This document shows, one piece after another, positions 54,210 to 62,784 of a stretch of DNA of 64,000 bases. The notes beneath the pieces are model-generated. The model was not told the DNA's origin, ran no database searches, and saw nothing but the letters and a program-made list of their open reading frames with translations. The stretch's first letter is position 1; each line of letters starts with the position of its first letter. This DNA comes from Haloterrigena gelatinilytica (GTDB lineage: Archaea > Halobacteriota > Halobacteria > Halobacteriales > Natrialbaceae): positions 3,658,001 through 3,722,000 of the forward strand of contig NZ_JABUQZ010000001.1 of assembly GCF_013342145.1 (NCBI RefSeq), given 5' to 3'. Made by a program: the position numbers and the translations under genes.

Positions 54210-55805
54210 CTATCGTCGACGCGGCGACTCGAGTTCGATGTCCGTCTCCGCGAGCAGGTCCTCGACCTCCTCGCGTTTCTCCTGGTGCTCCTCGAGGAAC
54301 TCTCGCATCAGCTGGGCGGCCTGCTCCTTGCAGTCGCCACAGAGTCGCTCGCCGCTCGTACACTCGTCGTAGACGCGCTTGGCGAACTCGTCGTCGTCGC
54401 CGGCCAGCAGGTAGGCGTAGAGTTCGTAGACGGGACACTCGTCGGCCTTCCCGCCCTTCTCGCGGTGTTCCTCCGCGGTCTCGCGGCCGCCGGTCGAGGC
54501 CGCTTTGACCTTGTCGTAGCCGTCCTCGGGGTCGTCCAGTAGCGAGATGTGGGAGGCGGGAATCGAGGAGGACATCTTCCCGCCGGTGAGGCCGGTCATG
54601 AAGCGGTGGTAGATCGACGACGGCGGGCGGAAGCCGTAGCCGCCGTTGTCGACCTCGATCTCGCAGGCGAGCTCCTCGGCCTCCCCGCGGTCGAGTTCGA
54701 AGGCGTCGACGTGACTCTCGTAGACTCGTTTCTCGCCGTCGATGGTCTCGACCAGGGCGTCGAAGGCCTCCTCGGTCGCTCGCCGGTCGAAGAAGCGCGT
54801 GCGGGGTCGCAGCGGTTCCATGCCGCCCTCCTCGAGCTTGGTCAGCACCGAGTCGAGGACGCTCGCGTCGACGTCGAGTTCCGACAGCGGCGTCTCCTCT
54901 AACGCCTCGGCGACGTGGACGCAGCGCAGCGTGTCGTCGTCGAACGCCTCGGGCTCGAGTCGCTCGTAGAACGCCGCGACCAGCGCGCGCTCCTCGTCCT
55001 CGAGTTCGAAGCTGGCGTAGGCCTCGGTGACCTTGAAGAAGCGCATTCGCTCGGCTAAGTCCCGCGCCAGCCGGACGTGGGGGTCCTGGTCGGGACCGAC
55101 GGGGATGACCGTCGGCTTGGGCTCCTCGAGTTGCGGGTAGAGGATGTCGGCCATCTGGGTGACGACCGACTGCATGTGCGAGACGTCGGTCTCGCCGTCG
55201 AAGCCGTAGATCGCCTGGAACTCCGAGAAGTTGGCGTCGGCGCCCAGTTCGAAGGCGAGGTCCTGCAGTTCGCGGTTCTCGGACTGGCGGTAGAGTTCGC
55301 CCTCCTCGGGGTCGAAGCCGAGCGCGAGCAGGGAGAGCAGGTAGTCCCGGGCGTGCTCGTCGATCTCCTCCCAGGACATGCCGCGGGCCGAGTTGGCCTC
55401 GAGGTCGGCGATCAGCCCGTAGGCGTCGGCCCCCTGCTGTTGGTGCCAGATGATCTCGTCGAAGACCAGCTTGTGGCCGATGTGGGGGTCGCCGGTGGGC
55501 ATGAACCCGGAGAGAACGGCCGCGGGTTCGTCGTTCTGTAAGGCCTCAGCGACCGGCCGGTAGTCGCGGTGGCCGAAGATGACGCCCCGCCGCATCAGGT
55601 AGTGCGGATTCGGGACCTCCTCCAGGACCTCGTCGAACTCCTCGATGCCGAACTCCTCGAACAGCTTGCGGTAGTCGGAGACGCTCGAGGATCCCCAGGG
55701 GTCCAGTGCAACGTCATCGGCACCAGCTGCTCCCCCGTCGGTACGGGGTTCTGCAGTCGTCGATTCCCCTGACTCGGACTCCTCGAGTGGGTCGTCTCCG
55801 GTCAT
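54210..55805 (-). CDS. trpS: Tryptophanyl-tRNA synthetase
   Basis: 531 aa from the ATG at 55803-55805 (MTGDDPLEESESG). Class I motifs GFMPTGDPHIGH (~residue 105) and GGKMSSSIP (~410) match the archaeal enzyme, as does YLMRRGVIFGHRDY. A halophilic Asp/Glu-rich N-terminal extension (~35 aa) precedes the core, and the C-terminal FLEEHQEKREEVEDLL helix is typical. A second, shorter TrpRS-like gene sits at 13656-14894. The canonical housekeeping role is assigned here because of full length and family fit. Confidence 0.95.
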   Translation of the reverse strand: MTGDDPLEESESGESTTAEPRTDGGAAGADDVALDPWGSSSVSDYRKLFEEFGIEEFDEVLEEVPNPHYLMRRGVIFGHRDYRPVAEALQNDEPAAVLSGFMPTGDPHIGHKLVFDEIIWHQQQGADAYGLIADLEANSARGMSWEEIDEHARDYLLSLLALGFDPEEGELYRQSENRELQDLAFELGADANFSEFQAIYGFDGETDVSHMQSVVTQMADILYPQLEEPKPTVIPVGPDQDPHVRLARDLAERMRFFKVTEAYASFELEDEERALVAAFYERLEPEAFDDDTLRCVHVAEALEETPLSELDVDASVLDSVLTKLEEGGMEPLRPRTRFFDRRATEEAFDALVETIDGEKRVYESHVDAFELDRGEAEELACEIEVDNGGYGFRPPSSIYHRFMTGLTGGKMSSSIPASHISLLDDPEDGYDKVKAASTGGRETAEEHREKGGKADECPVYELYAYLLAGDDDEFAKRVYDECTSGERLCGDCKEQAAQLMREFLEEHQEKREEVEDLLAETDIELESPRRR

Positions 55806-56105
55806 TAGATTCGTCTTGGCGCGCCAGTTCGCAAAAGCCTTCGGCTTCGCGGCGGTATCGCGCCGAATCGGGAATCGATCTGCCTCGCACACTCACCGTT
55901 TCGCTCGCTCGAACCGTTTTCGCAGGCGACGGGATACCGCGCGTACAAGAATACCGCGATCCGGCGACGAGTATCGTACGACCGAACGATCTAGACGGAC
56001 GATACTGGCCGCCGGAGCGGCGGCCCTGACCGTCCCAACCGAAGCGAGTGATCCCGTTCGACGGAACCTGCTAGAGTAAAGCGACGCCCCGACGAACGAC
56101 GCGAT
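55806..56105. other. Intergenic region between trpS and ogt
   Basis: 300 bp divergent region. No gene or striking repeat seen. It must contain the promoters of both flanking genes, but no strong TATA element is obvious. Confidence 0.5.
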
Positions 56106-56501
56106 ATGCAGATCCGAGTGTTCGGCCGGGAGTGCGAGATCGACGACTCGAGGATCGACGCGGACGCGGAGGCGATCAGCGAGCGGGTCCGCGAGTACGA
56201 GGCCGGCGAGCGAACGACGTTCGACCTCGAGATCGACTATCCCGACGGGTTCACGGGCGACGTCATGCGGGCGATGGAACGGATTCCGGCCGGCGAGACG
56301 CGAACGTACGGCGAGGTCGCGGCCGCCCTCGAGACGGCGCCGGTCGCGGTCGGACAGGCCTGCGGCCGCAACCCGATCCCCGTCGTCGTCCCCTGTCACC
56401 GGATCGTCGGCGCCGACTCGCTGACCGGCTACGCGGGCGGACTGGAGCTGAAACGACGGCTGCTCGAGCACGAGGGGGCTTCGATTCCGGGCGAGGCGTA
56501 G
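56106..56501 (+). CDS. ogt: Methylated-DNA-protein cysteine methyltransferase-like protein
   Basis: 131 aa. The DNA-repair alkyl-acceptor motif is PCHRI with C97, preceded by the HTH segment IPAGETRTYGEVAAAL and RNPIPVVV. Suicide repair of O6-alkylguanine. Shorter than full Ogt because the N-terminal domain is compact (~55 aa), as in many archaeal versions. Confidence 0.93.
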   Translation: MQIRVFGRECEIDDSRIDADAEAISERVREYEAGERTTFDLEIDYPDGFTGDVMRAMERIPAGETRTYGEVAAALETAPVAVGQACGRNPIPVVVPCHRIVGADSLTGYAGGLELKRRLLEHEGASIPGEA

Positions 56502-56576
56502 GTCGGCGTTCGTTCGGTGTGTGATCCGCTCGAGCGGTCCGCGAACCGTTATATTCGCTCCCCGTAACGTCCGCGT

Positions 56577-57503
56577 ATGGTCGAGTTCCCGATTCTGACG
56601 GACGGCGACGTCTACTCGCAGTTCGACTACGAGACCGTCGTCGACGCGATGCGCGACGCGTTCGCCGAACGCGCCGCTGGGACCCTCGAGGCGCCGCCGC
56701 GCTGGTACGTCGAGGCCGGCGAGGGCGAACTCGTCTTCACGGTCGGCGCCGCGACGGGACCGACGAACGCCGCCGGATTCCGGGTTTACGAGACCCACGG
56801 GTCGGGCGAGGACCACACGCAACTGGTGGTCGTCTTCGACGCGACGACCGGCACCGTCGAGGGGCTGATCGTCGGCCACGCGACCGGTAGTCTCCGAACG
56901 GGCGGGATCGGTGGCGTCGCGATCGACTGTCTGGCCCGCGAGGACTGCGAGACGCTGGGCGTGCTGGGCGCGGGCGTACAGGCCCGAACGCAGGTCGGCG
57001 CGGCCTGTGCGGTCCGGGACTTCGACGAGGTACTGATCTACAGCCCAACGCCAGAGAGCCGCACGGCGTTCGCCGAGACGGCAGCCGAGGACGTCGAACC
57101 GCCCGTCCGTGCGGTCGACGATCCGAAGCCGGTCGTCCGCGAGGCCGACGCGCTCGTCTGCGCGACCGACAGCACCGACCCCGTCTTCGATCCGGACTGG
57201 CTCGAGGCCGGAACCCACGTGACGACCATCGGCCCGCGTTTCCGAGACGCTCACGAACTGCCCCTCGAGGTCGTCAACCGCGCCGATGTCATCGCGACCG
57301 ATTCGCTCTCGCAGGTCGACGCCTACGACCGCGAGTATCTGGTCTCCGGCGACGACTACGACCGGATGGTCGAACTCGCCGACGTGCTCGAGCACCCGGA
57401 CCTGGGTCGGACCGACGCCGACGAGATCACGCTGTTCTGTTCGGTCGGACTCGCGGGAACGGAGGTCGTGCTCGGGACGCGATTTCTCGAGGACTTCGCG
57501 TAA
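56577..57503 (+). CDS. Ornithine cyclodeaminase / mu-crystallin family protein
   Basis: 308 aa, complete. NAD(P)-binding LGVLGAGVQARTQVG and C-terminal FCSVGLAGTEVVLGTRF are the family landmarks. Distant paralogue of the gene at 1-862: the loop equivalent to its LKWVNVHP is AGFRVYETHG here, so the substrate site differs. Probably a ketimine or imino-acid reductase, or alanine/ornithine-type enzyme. Convergent with the FtsZ-like gene with 16 bp between them. Confidence 0.88.
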   Translation: MVEFPILTDGDVYSQFDYETVVDAMRDAFAERAAGTLEAPPRWYVEAGEGELVFTVGAATGPTNAAGFRVYETHGSGEDHTQLVVVFDATTGTVEGLIVGHATGSLRTGGIGGVAIDCLAREDCETLGVLGAGVQARTQVGAACAVRDFDEVLIYSPTPESRTAFAETAAEDVEPPVRAVDDPKPVVREADALVCATDSTDPVFDPDWLEAGTHVTTIGPRFRDAHELPLEVVNRADVIATDSLSQVDAYDREYLVSGDDYDRMVELADVLEHPDLGRTDADEITLFCSVGLAGTEVVLGTRFLEDFA

Positions 57504-57519
57504 GTCCGTTGGAACGGCT

Positions 57520-58665
57520 CTACGCCGTTCGATCGGCGGCCGCCCGCAGTTCCTCCAGTCGACCGGGTTCGACCCCGGCCAGCACGACCGCCGCGAAGAC
57601 CGTCTCGTCGTCGGGACGGGGCGCGTCGCCGCCCAGCACGCCGGTGCCGCCGACGGTCGACTGCAGCGCCCGCCGGCCCTCGGCGATCGCCTGCCGGTTG
57701 AGCCACGTCGGCGGGCCGCCGACGACTAACAGCCCGCGGGCGGCCGTCTCGGGGTCGCACTCGAGGGTGAGCTTCCCGTGGATTCCCTTCCGGACGACCG
57801 TTTCCACGGCGCTAACCGCTTCGCTCGTCTCGACGTCCCGATCGGTCGACAGGAGTCCGAGCCCGAACCGCGAACTACTCGTCTCGACGTCCTGATCGCC
57901 GTAGCCCAGTGCCACGATCGCCGACTCGTTGCCGAGGATCCGCTCGACGTCGCTCGCGTCGATCACGTTCTGGGCGACGGGCCCGTCCGACGCACCGCCG
58001 CCGGCGAAGACGGCCGCGACGCGACCCGCCAGCTCCCGATTGCACCGGTCGCGAGCGTCCGACATCGTCTCGCCGGGGCGGAGCCACGCCTCGTTGTCGA
58101 AACAAACGATGGCGCTGGCCAGCCCCTCGAGGCGCTCGAGCGTGGCGACCGCGTTCGATGCCGCGTTCGGTCGCGGCGGCTCGTCGCTCCCGGCGGCCGC
58201 GGTCGTTCGGGAGTGCGGTCCGGTATCCCCGGCGTCGGCGTCGGGGTCGAACTCCCGGTCGGCCGGCAGCGTCGCGAGCACGTAGACGGGCGCGTCGTAC
58301 TGCCGTTGCAGCGCGGCGACGAGTGCGGGCGCCGTTCCGCCGCCGGTCGCGCCGCCCAGGCCGACGGCGACCAGAAACGCGTCGGCCTCGCCCGGCGTTC
58401 CCTGATTCAGCGCCTCGAGCAGTTCCTCGGCGTGTGTCTCGCCCGTCTCGAACCGTCGCTCGAGGTCGTCGTCCGCGCCGATCCCGGTGCCCTGTCCGTA
58501 CCGGTGGCGGTGCGATTCGGGAACGACGGTTCGCCGGAGCGTCGCCGCGTCGGTGTCGAAGACGTAAACGTCCGTCAGAAACGAGTGGTCCGCCGGCTCC
58601 GCGGCTCGGATCGCGTCGGCGATCCGACAGCCCGCGCCCCCGACGCCGATCACCTCGAGTTGCAT
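57520..58665 (-). CDS. Divergent FtsZ/tubulin-family protein
   Basis: 381 aa. N-terminal nucleotide-binding loop VIGVGGAGCRIADAI and tubulin-signature region GLGGATGGGTAPALVAAL mark the FtsZ/CetZ superfamily. The catalytic T7-loop region reads QNVIDASDVERIL; the NxD spacing of FtsZ (NVDFAD) is altered, so GTP hydrolysis may be weak or differently organised. A ~30-aa insertion rich in Pro/Ala/Asp (~145-185) lies in the GTPase domain. Possible cytoskeletal or shape role as for CetZ, or a non-polymerising paralogue. Confidence 0.82.
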   Translation of the reverse strand: MQLEVIGVGGAGCRIADAIRAAEPADHSFLTDVYVFDTDAATLRRTVVPESHRHRYGQGTGIGADDDLERRFETGETHAEELLEALNQGTPGEADAFLVAVGLGGATGGGTAPALVAALQRQYDAPVYVLATLPADREFDPDADAGDTGPHSRTTAAAGSDEPPRPNAASNAVATLERLEGLASAIVCFDNEAWLRPGETMSDARDRCNRELAGRVAAVFAGGGASDGPVAQNVIDASDVERILGNESAIVALGYGDQDVETSSSRFGLGLLSTDRDVETSEAVSAVETVVRKGIHGKLTLECDPETAARGLLVVGGPPTWLNRQAIAEGRRALQSTVGGTGVLGGDAPRPDDETVFAAVVLAGVEPGRLEELRAAADRTA

Positions 58666-58713
58666 ACCGGGATACTCGGCCGAGGGGTTTTCACGGTTGC
58701 GCTCGCTCGAGGC

Positions 58714-59769
58714 TCAGGGCGTCAGTCGCTCGAGGGACCACCAGTCGACGCCGCCGGCCTCGTCGACCAGCGCGAACGCCATCGTCTTCCGGACGCCGTG
58801 GGCCAGCCGAACGTCCAGCGCGAGGTCCCGCGGTTCGAAGACGTAGTCGTCGGGGTGGACCCGGATCAGCAGCTCCGAGTGGCCCAGGTTCTCGACGGAC
58901 TCGACGTCGGCGTAGGTCCGGAAGTCCGCACCGAACTTGTAGCCCGTCTTCGGGACGACGCCGCGTTCGCGCAGGGTGGTGTAGACCGCCAGCCGCCGGT
59001 CGAACCGTTCTCCCTCGACCTCGCGGCCCCGCTCGCGGACCGCCGTCGGCTCGAGGGCGATCGCGCCGCGCTCGGCGAGATAGGCCGCCTCGAGCAGCGA
59101 GCACTGCAGCGTCGGCTTGTCGTACTCCCGTCCCTCGAGGGGCTGGCCGTAGAAGGCCGACTCGTAGAGGTCGACCGGCGGCTCCCAGACGACGACGCGG
59201 TCGGCCAGCAGGTCGGCCTCGCAGCCGTCGGGAAGTGTGGCGCCGGTCGTCCCCGACGGGTCCCGCCGGGAGACCTCGAAGTAGGTGATTTCGCTCTCCT
59301 CGTCGACCACCGCGAGGACGCCGGCGGTGAGTTCGCCGGCCGGGACGTCGGTTCGCTCGCCGATCACCCGGAGGGCGTACTCGATCTCGCCGTCGCCGGG
59401 CCCTTTTCCGCGCGGGAAGACCGCGAAATCGGCCGGCTCTTCGGGCGGATCGGCGACCCACGGCTCCGACGCCGGCGAGAGGTAGAACCCCCGCGAGCGC
59501 AGGTCGGCGTAGACGAGAAATCGCACGCCGAACTTCCGGCCGGGCTCGCGGGCCACGAACGCCCGGAAATCGAGTCGTTCGCCCGAATCGTCGACGACCG
59601 CCTCGAGATCCCCGCGGTAGAGCAGGTGGGCCGCCTCGACCGGTGCGAGTGCGATCTCGTTGCCCTCGAGCGGATAGCCGTACCCCCGGGAATCGTGATA
59701 GCGCTGGCGCGCGTCGTCGCCGACGCGAACGACGCCCGCCGCCTCGTCGAACCGCCCCTCGAGTGCCAT
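58714..59769 (-). CDS. endA: tRNA-splicing endonuclease (EndA, two-repeat type)
   Basis: 351 aa from the ATG at 59767-59769 (MALEGRFDEAAGV). Homodimer-type haloarchaeal EndA with an inactive N-terminal half (LRSRGFYLSPASE...) and an active C-terminal half carrying the catalytic Tyr-His-Lys set: YKFGADFRTY (~residue 277), LGHSELLIRV (~297) and GVRKTMAFAL (~325). Cleaves introns from tRNA precursors at bulge-helix-bulge sites. trpS, whose tRNA is a typical intron-containing substrate in haloarchaea, is 3 kb away. Confidence 0.93.
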   Translation of the reverse strand: MALEGRFDEAAGVVRVGDDARQRYHDSRGYGYPLEGNEIALAPVEAAHLLYRGDLEAVVDDSGERLDFRAFVAREPGRKFGVRFLVYADLRSRGFYLSPASEPWVADPPEEPADFAVFPRGKGPGDGEIEYALRVIGERTDVPAGELTAGVLAVVDEESEITYFEVSRRDPSGTTGATLPDGCEADLLADRVVVWEPPVDLYESAFYGQPLEGREYDKPTLQCSLLEAAYLAERGAIALEPTAVRERGREVEGERFDRRLAVYTTLRERGVVPKTGYKFGADFRTYADVESVENLGHSELLIRVHPDDYVFEPRDLALDVRLAHGVRKTMAFALVDEAGGVDWWSLERLTP

Positions 59770-60064
59770 AGCCGAGGTTTGACGGTCGGGGACTAAGGGG
59801 CTGCGGATCGATTCCTCTTCGTCGTTCGTCCCAGTGAGTACCGGTGGTAGTGCGACGAGCACCTCGAAAGCCCCCGATTCGCTCGAGTCGGAGGACTCGC
59901 TGCGCGCTTCGACGCTCACTTCGATCGCCTCTGCAGTGCTTGCATCGTCCGCCTTCCCCGAGCGAATCGGCCCCTTTCAGTCCCACCCACCGCAGCGCCG
60001 GTCGATCGGGCGGCCGTAGCTCGGTGAGAAGCGCCGCTTCGTTGCGGCGTTCCGTCGTCAGTCG

Positions 60065-60841
60065 TCAGTCGTCAGTTGCGGAATCGGCCTCGAGCGGCAG
60101 CGCTACCCCCTTCTCGCACGTCGCGTCGAGACAGCGGGTGCCGCTGGCGGTCTCGAAGGTGGGGAGGCCACAGCCGCACTCGCCGTCGATGACGCCAGCG
60201 GGGACCGCGAAGCCGGTATCGCAGTCGGGGTAGTGTTCGCAGCCGGCGATGAGTCCGCCGCGCCGCAGGATTCGGAGGTCGCCGTCGCAGTCGGATTCGG
60301 GGCAGTCCCACTCGCGGTCGAAGGCCTCCCGGACCGCCGCGTCGAGGGACTCGCAGCTCCGATCGAGACAGACGTCGAACGCGAGGCCGCGCTCGACGCG
60401 CATCCGGGGGAGGCCGCAGTCGCAGTCACTCTGCTCGTCGCGGATCGTCGCGTCGGCGGGCACGCCGTAGCGGTCGCCGCAGCCGACGCAGTGGACGCCG
60501 CTCGAGCGCACGAGGGCGGCGCCGCAGTCGGGACACTGGCCGACGGGGGTCCCGGCCGCGGAGGCCGGGTAGTTGGCGAAGCCGTCCTGCTCGTGGGCGG
60601 CGATCCGGAGCGTCTGCGTGCCCTTCTTCGCGACGAGCGTGAAATCGCCCGTGTGATCGCTCGAGACGCTGTCGGCGCGGGTCAGCCACGCGACGGGTTG
60701 GTAGCCGCCGCTGTCGTGGACCAGGACGGTGTTGTCGGGTTTGACGATGGTCGTCACACGGCCGCGGTACTCCTCGCGGTCCCCTGTCTCGGCGATAACG
60801 GTACAGTCGCCCGCGAGCACGCGGATCGCGTCGTCGATCAT
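60065..60841 (-). CDS. NucS-N-terminal-like domain fused to topoisomerase-type zinc ribbons
   Basis: 258 aa. Residues 1-65 (AIRVLAGDCTVIAETGDREE ... VLVHDSGGYQPVAW) resemble the N-terminal half of NucS/EndoMS. Residues ~100-258 contain four cysteine clusters of topoisomerase C4-ribbon type (CPDCGAALV...CVGCG, CDCGLP...CLDRSCE, CPESDCDGD...CEHYPDCD, CGCGLP...CLDATCE). The NucS nuclease domain is absent. Possibly a DNA-binding protein. Divergent upstream neighbour of the low-GC islet; endA is on the same strand ~300 bp downstream. Confidence 0.8.
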   Translation of the reverse strand: MIDDAIRVLAGDCTVIAETGDREEYRGRVTTIVKPDNTVLVHDSGGYQPVAWLTRADSVSSDHTGDFTLVAKKGTQTLRIAAHEQDGFANYPASAAGTPVGQCPDCGAALVRSSGVHCVGCGDRYGVPADATIRDEQSDCDCGLPRMRVERGLAFDVCLDRSCESLDAAVREAFDREWDCPESDCDGDLRILRRGGLIAGCEHYPDCDTGFAVPAGVIDGECGCGLPTFETASGTRCLDATCEKGVALPLEADSATDD

Positions 60842-61118
60842 GGGCGGTCTGGCCCCGGTTTCGTACTTAAACCCGCGGCTCGGTGGCTGGTTTCGAACGT
60901 GAGAACCGGGTCAGCACTCGCACGTGCTCTCGATGGCGGTCGCGGTCGCGATTACGACTGGCCGCCGCGCTCGTCGCCCTGCGGTCCGTTCCCTCGTTCG
61001 TTCGGCTCGCCGGACGAACGGTCGTCGTCATCGACGATCGAGCGAGCGATCGCCGACTGATGGCCTTGCGATCATAGTCGGGTGAGTCGGTCTTCCAATC
61101 GCTCTCGCTCTCGATGGC
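60842..61118. other. Intergenic region, nothing recognised
   Basis: About 280 bp of normal GC between the zinc-ribbon gene and the small membrane protein at 61119. No supported gene or repeat was found. Confidence 0.5.
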
Positions 61119-61283
61119 ATGTACCTCAACGACACTCACGAACGACGGTACTGGTGGTACCTCTACATCGCGGTCTCAGTTACGCCGCTTCTCGCAACGT
61201 TCGTAGGGCTGGTCTACCTCTACCGGCGGAAGAAGTTCATCGGCCTTGAGCGACCGTTTGACATCGGCGACCTCGTTCGCTAA
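61119..61283 (+). CDS. Small single-span membrane protein
   Basis: 54 aa: starts MYLNDTHERRYWW, then a hydrophobic stretch (YLYIAVSVTPLLATFVGLV) and a basic tail (YRRKKF...). One transmembrane segment. The frame is well formed and ends at TAA 61281-61283. No homology recognised. Marks the left border of the lower-GC islet. Confidence 0.5.
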   Translation: MYLNDTHERRYWWYLYIAVSVTPLLATFVGLVYLYRRKKFIGLERPFDIGDLVR

Positions 61284-61324
61284 TCGGCCAACACGACAGC
61301 AGAGCCGCATAGCAGCCGCCATAT

Positions 61325-61396
61325 TGACGTCGAGCTGACATCAGGCTACTGCCTGTGTGATGTCAGATGGAATTGTTTTTGACGTCACCATGACGT
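61325..61396. repeat. Palindromic and TGACGT-repeat region left of the transposase remnant
   Basis: CTGACATCAGGC and GCC-TGTG-TGATGTCAG (61335-61346 and 61351-61366) form a 12-bp stem with a 4-nt bulge. TGACGT occurs at 61325, 61380 and 61391, the last two 11 bp apart and the first 55 bp earlier. Could be a terminal repeat of a decayed element or a set of operator sites. Confidence 0.4.
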
Positions 61397-61428
61397 ATCC
61401 AGTGCCGTAGTGGGTTTCACATGTTGAA

Positions 61429-61566
61429 ATGAGAGTCGACCGTTTCCATAATTCGTGGGTCGGCAGTCGACTGAGCGTCCGCCAGTGGCTTGCGGTGTCC
61501 GTCCCTTACTATAATTTCAGCAACCACATCAATCGATCGACGGTCGAACGGCATCTCAGGGTTTGA
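61429..61566 (+). pseudogene. Possible IS transposase C-terminal remnant
   Basis: 45 codons with WVGSRLSVRQWLAVSVPYYN and HINRSTVERHL, spaced like the terminal region of integrase-type DDE transposases (W..W...YYN...R...TPVE.L). Only this tail is present; neither the catalytic DDE residues nor the 5' part is visible. Interpretation as a decayed insertion sequence is from pattern recognition and moderate at best. Confidence 0.4.
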
Positions 61567-61652
61567 TTATACATGTACTCATAATAAATATTGCTTATGA
61601 CTAATACTATCTGTATTACTTAGATTCATAATATCAACACATGTGTTAGTTG

Positions 61653-62255
61653 ATGCGAAAGCTAATGGTGAAAAAGAAGCAACCCAAACAGAACTCGCAA
61701 TCGCGTCGCTCTCTCATCAAAACGATCGGCATCAGTGCAGCATCGCTTTCGGCTCTCGGAGCAGGGACTGCCGCAGCGAAAGATGCCAACAACCAGTCTG
61801 TCGAGGGACCGAGCACGTTCGGTACCCAAAGCGACGAGCCTACGGTTGAGCCGGACGCGATGAAGAACGCCACGACCACGTTCTCGCCGTACTCAATCTC
61901 CACTTCGGGGACCTCAATTCTGAAAAGCCGGTGGGAATTCCAGACTATCCCTCTGATTCCGGCAAACAACTACCAGCTCGACATCCTCGTGAATTCGAAT
62001 AACGTGAGAAAGCCCACCACTCGGTCGACGAACGTCGGTTCAGGCAAGATCACCAAGAACTGGGAGTACAGGAGTAGCAGCCCAGTCGGCTCTGCATATC
62101 ACTGGCAGGCCAAAATCTGGACCGTTGACGCCTTCGGGACCTCTGCAATGGTAGATGCAGAAATCGACCCGTACAGCTCTGGAAACGTTAAGGCGAAGAC
62201 GGGTACATTCTGGCCGTACCAGTCATGGTCGACTGCTACCCTTACCGTGAAATAG
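61653..62255 (+). CDS. Tat-exported protein of unknown function in a low-GC islet
   Basis: 200 aa from the ATG at 61653; the TTG before it and the ATG at 61665 are alternatives. Tat-type signal QSRRSLIKTIGISAASLSAL with cleavage after GTAAA near residue 45. The mature ~155 aa are Thr/Ser/Asn-rich and far less acidic than neighbours, with paired aromatic-rich beta strands (KNWEYRSSSPVGSAYHWQAK). Codon use and GC are unlike the host average, suggesting transfer. No domain recognised; secreted toxin (halocin-like), adhesin or enzyme cannot be separated. AT-rich promoter region upstream (61570-61640). Confidence 0.8.
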   Translation: MRKLMVKKKQPKQNSQSRRSLIKTIGISAASLSALGAGTAAAKDANNQSVEGPSTFGTQSDEPTVEPDAMKNATTTFSPYSISTSGTSILKSRWEFQTIPLIPANNYQLDILVNSNNVRKPTTRSTNVGSGKITKNWEYRSSSPVGSAYHWQAKIWTVDAFGTSAMVDAEIDPYSSGNVKAKTGTFWPYQSWSTATLTVK

Positions 62256-62344
62256 CAGTCCCGAAGGGTCACCCACGGTGTCCCGTCTCCAGTAACCAAC
62301 CGCAATACTAAATCTATCTCGGATAGAATATTAACCAAACAATA

Positions 62345-62548
62345 ATGGAAATTAACAAATCCAGAGTTCGAACGCTCCAAGTATTAGCTGCGGCTATCGT
62401 CCTGTTCGCCATCTTCGCAATGCTACTGTCCGGTCAACCGGTGTTCGTGGCTGTGATAAGTGGGATAACGGCGGGCGGCCTCACGTTCATGCTAACCGCC
62501 CTGATTCTGTTCGCATATTGGGGATTCCAGTCCTCGTTCAGCAAATAA
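62345..62548 (+). CDS. Small two-span membrane protein
   Basis: 67 aa. Two hydrophobic segments: VLAAAIVLFAIFAMLL and VAVISGITAGGLTFMLTALI. Start ATG at 62345, preceded by TATA-like TAGAATATTAACC ~20 nt upstream. Lies 90 bp after the Tat-exported protein on the same strand. An immunity or anchoring role for that protein is a hypothesis only. Confidence 0.65.
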   Translation: MEINKSRVRTLQVLAAAIVLFAIFAMLLSGQPVFVAVISGITAGGLTFMLTALILFAYWGFQSSFSK

Positions 62549-62636
62549 CACATCGCTTCTGTTCTTCGACAAACCCTTTTAAGTAACTCAGAATAGACTC
62601 CATCCTAGAATAAGTAGTTTTTAACTACATCGAGAA

Positions 62637-62774
62637 ATGAGAAAAGGGCCGCAGCCAACTCTGGAGAGATATTCACTGGCATTACTTCTGTATGTTGCTG
62701 GCGGGCCCGCACTCATGCTCCCAATGACAGCTACTATCATTGATGCGATAAACCTCGTTGCTCTAATCACATAG
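62637..62774 (+). CDS. Very small hydrophobic protein
   Basis: 45 aa: MRKGPQPTLERYSLALLLYV then GGPALMLPMTATIID. One or two membrane segments. AT-rich upstream sequence. Third small same-strand gene of the islet. Real gene likely but not certain because of its length. Confidence 0.45.
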   Translation: MRKGPQPTLERYSLALLLYVAGGPALMLPMTATIIDAINLVALIT

Positions 62775-62784
62775 ACGGAGCTTT

